Assembly (NCBI GenBank): GCA_001953115.1
Contig: LSSL01002023.1
Location: 1 to 20,568 of the forward strand
Direction: 5' to 3'
DNA: 20,568 nt
DNA from: Smittium mucronatum
Taxonomy: Eukaryota; Kickxellomycota; Harpellomycetes; Harpellales; Legeriomycetaceae
This document shows positions 11,781-19,986 of this stretch, one piece after another. The notes under the pieces were generated by a model. It did not search any database and had not been told where the DNA came from. It saw only the letters and a list, made by a program, of their open reading frames with translations. The position numbers were made by a program, and so were the translations under genes. Each line of letters starts with the position of its first letter. Positions within the stretch are counted from its first letter, which is position 1.

Positions 11781-13259
11781 GCTTTACAAGAACTCACATC
11801 CTGCATTGTTATATATTTTTGTTTCAAATCGGAATATTAGATAAGTATTGGAGTTTGTGATGTGTTTTTATTACAAAGACCATAAACACATTGAATATTA
11901 TAAAATCATACTTATTTATGCATACATGATAGTCAATAAAAATAAAGCTGAACGGGGAATCTTCCAATTAATATAAAATACGTCAAAATAATACATTCAA
12001 TATAAACATTCCAATTTACTCTAATAAATTGAAATGCAAACACATTTAATAAATACAATCCTCCATTGGTGATAAAAATAACACATTTCAAATACAAGCA
12101 TTTAACACAGAAACAAATCAAATAACTCAGACATCATGGCTAGAAATGGTATAAAATGTGAAACATTTTCATTATAATTTAACGGCAGGATATTTTTACA
12201 ATACTTTTCTTTGACTTAGTTTACTTTCTAAACTAATAAATTCTTATATTGAAACAAATTACCAAATATCTTCACTAAATTATAAATTCTTATTTTATTT
12301 TTAAGACACTTTATCTTCCGCAAGCAGATAAATTAATTGAGTTAGCTGATTTTTTTATTAGAAAGACTTTTAAAAAGCTATATATATACGTTTTGGTAAT
12401 AAAAATCTGATAATTATATTAAATAACTGATTAAATTGTTAAAAAACTGATTGAACAAATCAACTTTTGAAATTTTATTTCTAATACGACTAATTCGGAA
12501 TTCCTACAGTTCAGAATCCCACACATTTTGAGAGGCTGATTTGGTATTGAATTGGATCAATAAAAAGGTAGCTATGTAAATGAACTAATTTAAATGGCGG
12601 AAAAAAATACATTGATACGGAATTGAAAACGAAAATGATTATTATAAGTTAGAATTTAAAACTTTCAAAATAACATAAAACAATATTAGCATCTCTTTAT
12701 TTTTTATATCCCATTTTCTTCCGAGTGGCATGAGGTAATATCTTAAACGATTAATTTAATTTAAACATTGATTGGTCTTAATTTATGATTTATGACTTGT
12801 ATTTATGCACAAAAATATATAAGGATAATGTTGTTATCGAGGCTAGAAACTTTCATACGATGAAATAAATAATATAAAAAGTTAAAAGCAAACCCAATTG
12901 CTCAAAATTTCAAATCTTAATAGTTATATCATCAAGATGTATAAATTATAACTATTTTCAAGAATAAGGAAATAATACACCATATTTTCAAGAGTATTAT
13001 TGTTAAAAGATGAAAGCTAGTAACAACACTAATTTATTAAATGTATTTTAAATTTTTTTGTCCTCTTCTTCATAAGCTCATTTTTTAATTTTTTAATTTT
13101 ACTTAATAAATATTCTACACGTTTTTTTAAAAAATATAATTAAAAAATTTGGCTCACGAGTTGAATTTTTCAATGTTACTCGGATTATGCATTATCACAA
13201 AGGTATTAAAGGCAGTATTTATTAATTTGAATGAAAAATTTTTTATTTAGAAGTTTAAA
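11781..13259. other. A/T-rich stretch without a supported gene
   Basis: The only open frame of note (11933-12121, minus, 62 residues) is hydrophobic and cysteine-containing but matches nothing I recognise. The stretch 12480-12620 is slightly less A/T-rich without a frame. I see no RNA gene or repeat. Confidence 0.55.
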
Positions 13260-14586
13260 TTAAAGATTCTTTAGAATGTCTAAGCAGAGTATATGCTCAA
13301 AGAAGAGTTTTTCTTGATCTTTTTCGGTCACCATATCTTCTTCCTTTTTGAAATTAGCTTTATGCTCGAAAAATCTGTTCTCTTTATATCCGCTAAAAAA
13401 TAGTATGCATGGCTGCGTTTTTTGGATTTTAAAAAATCTTTTCAAGAGAAATAAATGACCTTCCACGAAACAATTTTTTTTTTTTTGAAATAAGAAAACG
13501 AATTCAATAAAAATTGTATAAAATAATCGAAATTATCAAAACAAAGTGTATTGAACTTTTTAGATACCATTTCAATCTGTTCTTTTTCAGTCATAGATTT
13601 AGAAGCACAATATACTTAACTTTCATCTTGTATTCCTATTAAGTTGTAAAAAAAAGCTCTGAATTTTCTACCCAAGAGCTTTTTATAGTTTATTTCCCCG
13701 AATTTCTGAGTTTATAAATTTTCATATTCCTTTAATATTTTTTTCGATAAACTTATAAATTCAATGATATTTGAGGAATTATAAATTACGAATTTCTGTT
13801 TTATAATCCTGTTAAATCTTTATAGTACACTGTTTGTTGAGCACCTGAAGATTGATGATCCCTCGTACAGGTTTTTTTTTTTTTCAAATTAGTTCTTCGA
13901 TATTTTTTCCATTAAGCTATTCATGAAGTTGAAATTTCTCCACTTTATTTTGAATAAAACTTTGGATTTTTCAAATAAATCGTCATTTTCCAATAATTGC
14001 ATATTACATATATCCCTGTAAATTAATTCTTTAATCCAGCCGTGCTATTTCCATATTAAATATTTTATATTTTTGCTGACATAAAACCAAAAAATCATCT
14101 TTTTTAATTCAATTTAGAGCTCTTTTATCGCTTTTGTTATTTGCATCGCCGAATCCGCTACTAAGCCATCTGATTTCAAAAAAAAACCAAACTTAATAAC
14201 TTAATCTAAGCTCAAATTAAATACATAAAGAGAATCATTGGTATCATCCCTACTAATTGCGAAATATTAATTGGGAAGAAAGAATGATTTTTATCGGTTA
14301 ATCCAACGACTGTAACAGGGAAACCACCCTTAATCAATTTAAAGGTGGAGTCGATATGAATATTCGAAGCCATTGAAAGAATTTCGATCATTTTTTTTGA
14401 AGTTATCAAGAGTTTTATATCCACAGTTTCAGAGGAATATCCTGCGGCATATTTATATGAGGCTCTATCTAAACTTCCCACATTTTCACAAACATTTTCC
14501 GACATTCTTATCATTATCAAATCGTTTCTTTTAATTTTGCTATTGTAGTCGTTTTGAGTAGAATAAATTAAACCCAAATCTACCAT
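13260..14586 (-). pseudogene. Decayed Mutator-like (MULE) transposase
   Basis: The open frame 14586-14212 carries IHIDSTF, then GFPVTVVGLTDKN and FFPI. This is the MULE catalytic-core signature with the first aspartate (codon 14352-14350). After FFPIN the match jumps frame to AISRDDTNDSLYVFN (14260-14201). A further shift gives VADSAMQITKAIKEL (second aspartate, 14155-14153). From 14173 down to about 13730 one frame holds the family order: FWFYVSKNIK, IKELIYRDI, LFKIKW, LYEGSS, then STNSVL-stop-RFNRIIK. It is interrupted only by stops. The stop at 13822-13820 falls where the family has glutamate. The tail 13466-13260 may be a SWIM zinc finger with its cysteines lost (FSGYKENRFFEH). The N-terminal part and terminal inverted repeats were not found. 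In life such enzymes cut and paste Mutator-family transposons; this copy cannot be functional. Confidence 0.85.
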
Positions 14587-16263
14587 TATAATTTCAGATT
14601 CCAGCTTCTATTTTATTAGGTAAGGGCTAAATCAATTTTCAGTTTGAGAAATTATCTTACTTCCAATTTTTTTCCCCCTTAAACTCGAAACAGTTATTTG
14701 CGCATTGGGTGGTATAATAGCACCTAGAAATATAGCTATAGTACTCTTCAATTCTCAGATCACCTTGGGATTCGCAGGTATTTTTATTAACGCAATAATA
14801 ACTGTAGTTTTATAATTCTTTTATACTCTTAACTAACTTATTCCCATTTTTCTCATTTTTATTTCCACCACGGAATGTTCAACAGAGATTCAGTAAGTCT
14901 TTGATTTTTCATTTTTTAAAATTTAATGGAAGGAATTTGAACTACTTTAAGATTTTTTTAGGTATTATATATATCGTTTGATAGTGCTCTTGATTATATA
15001 TTAATCATTTAAAAGATTGAATTTATCAATATAATATTATTTTATATCTTATTGAGAATATGCCTATCGAAAAAATCCACTTTATTTTAAATGGTGTTAT
15101 AATGAAACAATGTTTTTAATATAATCTATAAATTGAATTTTTTATTTAATAAACAAATAAACAAGTTTGTGAAGGTTCATTGGTATGTTTAATATTTTTT
15201 ACTATCAGCCCATTGCTTAAATTGTCAGATTTATAAGGTTAAGTTTCCTAAAATACCTGTTACGTAAATAAAATGTCATAAATTCTTTGAATTTTTCAGA
15301 AATATGATTTTTATGCCATTATTTGAATTGAATTGTCATATTTATATGATATTACCATATTTATACTATGGTTTGAGTTCACTTATAAACCCAAACAGTC
15401 AAGATAGATTAAATCTAGAAATAAAATCCTTTGATATATTTAGCCAGTTACTGTTACTTTTACTTGATAGTTATAAAACCTTTTTTTGCTTAAAAATGAT
15501 AATTTTTTATAGATAATTCAAGGTTGTCAGCTCAATGAAAAACCCCATTTATCACATAATTATTTACAGGATTTTTTCTTATTTATAATACTGGATATCT
15601 TTAAATGGGTACCCCCGATTTTTTTTTTTACGGATGATATTTAAACCACTTCTTTTAAACCATTAAACTACGGACTATGTATTGTAATTAGTTTATAAAT
15701 TACAGTTTTGAAGAGTTGAATTTATTTCTCTACAAGCTTTTTCATTAAATATAATTTATAAGAAAAACAATCCCCTGTATATACTCAGCTATGTATAACT
15801 TTTTGGTATTGTAAATTAGAAGTTTCGTATAAAACTACATGTGAATATAAGATAGTTTTGAGGAAAACCAGTCTTTTGCAGATTGATAAGCTCAAACTAT
15901 GATGTTTGATTTTTGCGTTGATATTTATAATATAATCTACAAAAAGACTATATATTATATTTAAAATAGCACTAATTTAAGGTGGATTCATGTTCTTGTT
16001 AAAACTCTTTGATAAGATTAGTTTTGATCATTTTTAGCAAACTTGACTAATTTAATATTTTAAGGGGATTTTTGTTTGATTGTTTCAATAATTGAAATAT
16101 GAAGTTTCTATTTTTAATACCTTAATATCTTACCAGCTTATAATTTTTGAATTATATGAAGCGTAGATATTCTCTGTGTTTATTAATATAATCGATGATT
16201 ATATTTTCTTCACATATAATTGTATCACCAATTTACTAATATTTTTTTATAACTGTTTATTTC
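14587..16263. other. Flank of the MULE relic, no supported gene
   Basis: The lost N-terminal part of the transposase should lie in about 14587-15000 on the minus strand, but no zinc-finger pattern could be read in any frame. The open frame 15304-15516 (plus, 70 residues) is hydrophobic and unrecognised. The remainder is low-complexity A/T sequence. Confidence 0.5.
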
Positions 16264-16462
16264 TCATCCCAAATTGAAACCCACTTTTTTCAAATTTGAT
16301 CTCACTTTTTTTGAACCGCAAATCACTTATTCTGGAATATATTGCACTTTTCTCCAATTGATATTCACTTTTTTGAATGTAAATGCACTGTGTCCAATTG
16401 AAATTTACTTTTTTTGTAATTGAGTTTAAATTTTCCGAATTTGGTAGCGAAAAGGTGTAGCA
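16264..16462 (-). repeat. Dispersed repeat B, copy 2, with seven 20-21-bp units
   Basis: Read on the minus strand, the conserved head (16462-16433) is followed, after a short gap, by seven tandem units between 16408 and 16264. Two units are 20 bases long and five are 21. Each begins GTG or GTA, with a core like TTCAATTGG or TCAAATTTG. Because 21 is a multiple of three, the open minus frame (16492-16247) translates the array as a 7-residue repeat: KSEYQLE, KSAIYSR, ISDLRFK, KSEIKFE, KSGFQFG. Copy 1 lies about 4.5 kb away in the opposite orientation and lacks the first two and last units. I do not recognise the family; a non-coding minisatellite inside a transposon is as likely as a coding repeat. 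Confidence 0.7.
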
Positions 16463-17278
16463 TTTTCTATACAGCAATTGAAAAACACTCAAATTATGCG
16501 CTTTTTATTAACAGAAGTGCATGTGTTGGCCAAAAAACAAATGTCATTTTTGTGCCCCTAATCTTGGAAGGCTTAAACACGCTAATTACTATCAAATGGA
16601 AGCAGGCAATGTGTTGTACCTACATTGAAGACTTGATATGATTTACCAAAAGGGTAGGAAGTGTGGTTTTTCAACTTTCTTAATCCCTTAACGCCCAGTG
16701 TGTTTGTGTGCTTGTATTTTGTAGCATTAACCTCATTTGGCAATTAAAAATAAATAGCCAATGGGATATAAGAACATCTATTAGTAATTTGAGGAGATAG
16801 AAATATTTGTGAATAATGGAGGTTCAATTAAGCTATCTGACCAATACAAAGAGAATATTGACATGAATTACCAATCCATGTCAGAAATAACATTTTCGGG
16901 GAGTAAAATACAAAGGTTCCATATAGTTTTCTGTTAATGTAATCATCTGTTAATAATTTAACATCAAACAGTTTTATCTATAATGTATTCAAATAAGAGA
17001 TTGAAATGCTTATCCCAGTTACACAAATTCAACAATTGCAAAATATTCCTAGATGAAAGATGTTTTGCTTTACTTATTTAAAGCTTATGTGTTTAATACG
17101 ATATTTAGCCCTTCAATTATGTAGGCACACTAAACATCAATTTTCAAAACTTCTTTAGGAGCAAAAGATTATTCGGGCTTCTATATGAAATTTAGGAAGT
17201 TCTGTTTAATAATAATTTTTGATGCACCAATAGAGTTGTTTTCGAAATTAAATATTATTATTGGTCTAATAAAAATTG

Positions 17279-17340
17279 GTGTTCTTGTGCCTCCAGCCAC
17301 TCAGGAACGAATGAGCGATTCTCTAGGGTGCCAGGCGCTT
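17279..17340. other. Small GC island in A/T-rich sequence
   Basis: About 35 of 62 bases are G or C, against roughly a quarter in the surroundings. The plus frame reads VPPATQERMSDSLGCQALF, which I cannot match to any family. No tRNA, 5S or U6 motif was found. It may be a fragment of a lost gene, an unrecognised small RNA or a piece of mobile element. Confidence 0.4.
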
Positions 17341-17778
17341 TTTTCCGTAATTGCTTTCGAGTTAATTTAATGGATTAAACACAATTGAACAGTATTTATA
17401 AATTATTTATCAAAATTGTAGTAGATTGTCTACCTTTAAAATGCTGAAAATTATTATTTGCTACTATTTTTATTTCAAACAAATCAATAACCAAGTATTA
17501 CAAAATGCTATTTTTGCTAAAATGAGAAAGTCCTAATGAAAAGCTTCTGAACCTAAAACTTTTCCATATATAATTCGGTATTCCTCTTTGCCAGACAAAA
17601 AGAAAATCAAGCATTGGGTATGTATCTTTAATTGCTAAACCAGATTCTCCGCTTTGCTTTATTCGGAATACATAAAGCGTTTATATAAAGCGATAATGCA
17701 TACTTTCGCGCAATCAGATTCGATTGTGGTTTATTGATAGATATCTAGGCATTTTGACGGGCCCAAAAAATGAGTGTG

Positions 17779-17796
17779 TTGGCAACTCTTTGCCAA
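17779..17796. other. Perfect 7-bp hairpin TTGGCAA / TTGCCAA
   Basis: TTGGCAA (17779-17785) and TTGCCAA (17790-17796) are exact reverse complements around CTCT. Related words recur nearby: TTTGCCAGACA occurs at 17587-17597 and again at 17806-17816, and GTGTTGGCCAA near 16519. The TTGGCAA palindrome resembles an NF-I-type half-site pair, but I have no evidence that it is used. Confidence 0.35.
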
Positions 17797-18494
17797 ATCA
17801 TAAATTTTGCCAGACATGTGCCAAAAGCTGTGTTTTATCTTATTCGACGTCTGTACAATTGATTTTTTTTGAGGTTTCAATACCCTTAGTTTTTCATGGG
17901 TCAATTGTTTATTGGATTGTTGCCATACACACCTTTGCCAATCTTGAATTTTAAATCACTGCTATAAATGTAGGCCATTGGTTCTTAAAAAGGAGCTAAA
18001 AGGTGAATATTGGTTGCTGAGCACTAATATTTTTCAAATCCCCAGAAAAAAGTAAAACAATTGCTTGATTTTCAGATTAGTAAATTCATCTGAATGGGCC
18101 TCTAGACCAATATTTAGCCCTTATATCGGCATTTTTTGATTAGATACTAAATATTCAATTTAGCACCTATTTTTGGATATAAATAAACTAAGTAACAAAA
18201 AACACAACTAGACCAATAATACTTTGCTTATAAATGTAAATTATTCGAATGCCTATTTTGCGCAATATCATTGAATAGTGTAGCTGATAAATAATATAAT
18301 CGAATACAAAAATTAAAGGGCAGATTGGTTTTTATACAGTATAAATATTCTAATCAGCCTTGTTATACATTAGTTGAGGTGCTTTGTTTTTTTCGAAATT
18401 AACATTCATATAAGATTGTATAAGGTACTCCTATCTTTTTACCGATTATTTCACATTTATTATAATTTTTATTGGGTTCACATTTTCTGAATAT

Positions 18495-18518
18495 CGTATT
18501 TTTCTGTTTTCTTTCCAG
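18495..18518 (+). promoter_or_regulatory. Splice-acceptor-like sequence abutting the PDI start codon
   Basis: A pyrimidine-rich tract ending TTTCTTTCCAG is followed immediately by ATG. It has the same form as the two internal acceptors of this gene (TTTATTAG and TTTTAG) but with a stronger CAG. The next residues form a good signal peptide, so the ATG is very likely the true start. The acceptor would then belong to an intron in the 5' untranslated region, or to spliced-leader trans-splicing if the organism does that. The donor or upstream exon is not identified. Confidence 0.5.
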
Positions 18519-19886
18519 ATGTTTGGTATTAAGAAACTCTCATTTGCTGTACTTGCGCTGGCGTTAGCATCTTTAGGACTTGCATCTTCTGAAGAACAGT
18601 CGGTTTTATCCTTAACCGCCAAAAATTTCGATGAGGTGCGTATCACTAGCCTTTTTATTTCCCTTTCCGCCGTTCTGATTTTCTTTATTTTCTTTATTAG
18701 GCTATCAAAGGTGCTAAGAAAGGTTCTTTGATTAAATTCTTCGCTCCATGGTGCCCTCACTGTAAAACAATGGCGGCTGTAAACATTTTCTCTTAATATC
18801 CTCTATTGATCCACTTGGTTAACTATTTCTTAAATTTACGGTATTTATTTTTGAAATTTCTTTTAGGATTTTATCAACGTCTCTGGCGGTTTTAAAGAAC
18901 AAGAAGATATATTGATCGCTGAAGTTGATTGTGATAATGAAAAGGACTTGTGTTCTCGCTTCGGGATTAAGGGATTCCCTACTTTGAAATGGTTCAACGG
19001 TGATGTTAAGTCAGAAGATCTTTATAGTGGTGCTAGAGACGAAACCTCACTTACAAAGTACGTCTTGGAAAAGACTGGGGTTCAGGCTAAGAAGGAGGCC
19101 TACGTCGATTATGTGGTTGAACTTACCCCTGATACTTTTGAACACTTGGTGCTTGACTCTAAGAAAAGCGTTTTGGTTGACTTTTATGCTCCCTGGTGCG
19201 GTTTCTGCAAGAAGCTTGAACCTATTTATAGAAAGCTCGCTAAGATTTACGAAAATGATAGTGATACTGTAACAATCGCTAAATTAGATGCTTCTGAATA
19301 TACCCAGATTGCTTCAAAGTATCTCATTTCTAAATATCCCACTCTAATCATTTTCAAAGCTGGGGATAAGAAGAACCCAATTGTGTTTGATGGTGAAGCC
19401 ACTTTAGATAGTCTCATTACATTCGTGAATGGTTTAACTGGTTCTAATGCCACCCCAGATGGTGGACTTGATGACTCTTTCGGCCGTTTCGAAGAGCTTG
19501 ATGCCTTGTTATCCGAGTTTATGTCTGCATCTGATGCCAAAAAGAAGGAAATTATTGAAAAGGCTAAGACTTTGGCCTCAGACATCTCTAGCCCTAACAG
19601 TGCTTACGCATCTTTATATTCTAAACTCGCCGCTCGTGTCCTTGCCAATAAGAACTATTTGAAAGATGAAATCAAACGTTTAACCGATCTTACTACTCCC
19701 CCAAATAAATCTTCTAGAAAGAATTATTCCCTTGCAAAGGCCCGACTCAACATTCTTAAGGTTCTGTCTGATGAGATTAAATCCCTTAAAGATTTGAGTG
19801 CTAAATCCGAGGATGCCCTCAAATCTTTGATCCAAAGACTTCCTGTTGATGAAAGCGCTAAGGACTCAGATAAGGAGGAGTTGTAG
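18519..19886 (+). CDS. Protein disulfide isomerase, PDIL2/ERp38 type (3 exons, 404 aa)
   Basis: The enzyme forms and reshuffles disulfide bonds in proteins folding in the ER lumen. Exons are 18519-18635, 18701-18778 and 18867-19886, all joined in phase 0. The start gives a signal peptide (MFGIKKLSFAVLALALA..., cleavage near residue 22). The first thioredoxin domain (about 26-130) has WCPHC at 56-60, cis-proline GFP at 103 and the family arginine in YSGAR at 122. The second (about 145-252) has WCGFC at 175-179 and KYP at 223. An ERp29c helical domain covers about 265-367. It is followed by a charged tail ending KEEL, a KDEL-type retention signal, then TAG. Across the second splice junction the joined protein aligns with the family without a gap, supporting the intron call. 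Oddities are CPHC and CGFC in place of CGHC, Lys51 where the family has a buried Glu/Asp, and Ala243 where the second domain usually has Arg. Coding GC is clearly higher than in the surroundings. The family call is firm; redox behaviour is inferred. Confidence 0.95.
18636..18700 (+). other. PDI intron 1 (65 nt, GT-AG, phase 0)
   Basis: The donor is GAG|GTGCGT and the acceptor TTTATTAG|GCT. A CTGAT branch-site candidate lies about 25 bases before the end, followed by a pyrimidine-rich tract. Removal joins ...KNFDE to AIKGAKKG..., restoring the normal thioredoxin fold start. Read through, the reading frame runs into a stop at 18729. Confidence 0.9.
18779..18866 (+). other. PDI intron 2 (88 nt, GT-AG, phase 0)
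   Basis: The donor is GCT|GTAAAC and the acceptor CTTTTAG|GAT. A TTAAC branch-site candidate lies mid-intron. Removal joins CKTMAA to DFINVSGG; the spacing from the active-site cysteine to IAEVD then equals that of related proteins. An unspliced transcript would stop within six codons. Confidence 0.9.
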
Positions 19887-19980
19887 GCGTTTAGTTTGGT
19901 ATCAATGCTCGTTTCTGAATGTTCCGTTAAGTCCATCTTTCCAAATGATGAACATTTTATTTCGCCCTTTTTTTTATTAA

Positions 19981-19986
19981 AATAAA
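19981..19986 (+). terminator. Candidate polyadenylation signal of the PDI gene
   Basis: AATAAA lies 95 bases after the TAG stop, beyond a T-rich tract. A second AATAAA at 20051-20056 is an alternative. The exact cleavage site cannot be read from the sequence. Confidence 0.5.

Larger units (their letters stand above)
16463..18400. other. Less A/T-rich region upstream of the PDI gene
   Basis: The composition is visibly less extreme than in the desert. Open frames at 16420-16641, 17185-17370 and 17724-17954 (all plus, 61-76 residues) show no family motif, and the first begins inside repeat B. A GC island at 17279-17340 and a hairpin at 17779-17796 are listed separately. A TATATAAA-like sequence lies near 17680, too far from the PDI start to be assigned to it. 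The region may hold the PDI promoter, a 5' untranslated exon, or the remains of older insertions. Confidence 0.45.

Noticed and set aside
13700..14173. Reassigned stop codons (TAA/TAG as Glu or Gln), suggested by stops within an otherwise intact MULE frame
   Set aside because: The PDI gene has no in-frame TAA or TAG and ends with TAG directly after the expected KEEL signal. The MULE also has frameshifts, so ordinary decay explains the stops.
104..15516. Many open frames of 60-84 residues in the desert
   Set aside because: Their composition (F, I, K, L, N) is what A/T-rich random sequence gives, and no motif, splice pattern or related copy supports them.
16681..16705. Second TTAA-type element end (CCCTTAACGCCCAGTG)
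   Set aside because: No reverse-complement partner was found downstream or upstream.
16803..16937. Possible piggyBac transposase fragment (GGSIKLSDQYKE resembling GGVDLSDQ)
   Set aside because: There is one extra residue in the motif, and no following RR..KW block or preceding catalytic motifs; a short chance match is likely.
18912..19886. Open frame of 324 residues taken as the whole PDI
   Set aside because: It begins at an internal TTG within exon 3 and lacks the signal peptide and the first active site, which lie in exons 1 and 2.
18446..19936. Open frames antisense or out of frame to the PDI exons (for example 18446-18760, 19247-19585 and 19724-19936 minus; 19000-19272 and 19447-19662 plus)
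   Set aside because: They overlap well-supported coding sequence and show no domain; they are shadows of its codon structure.
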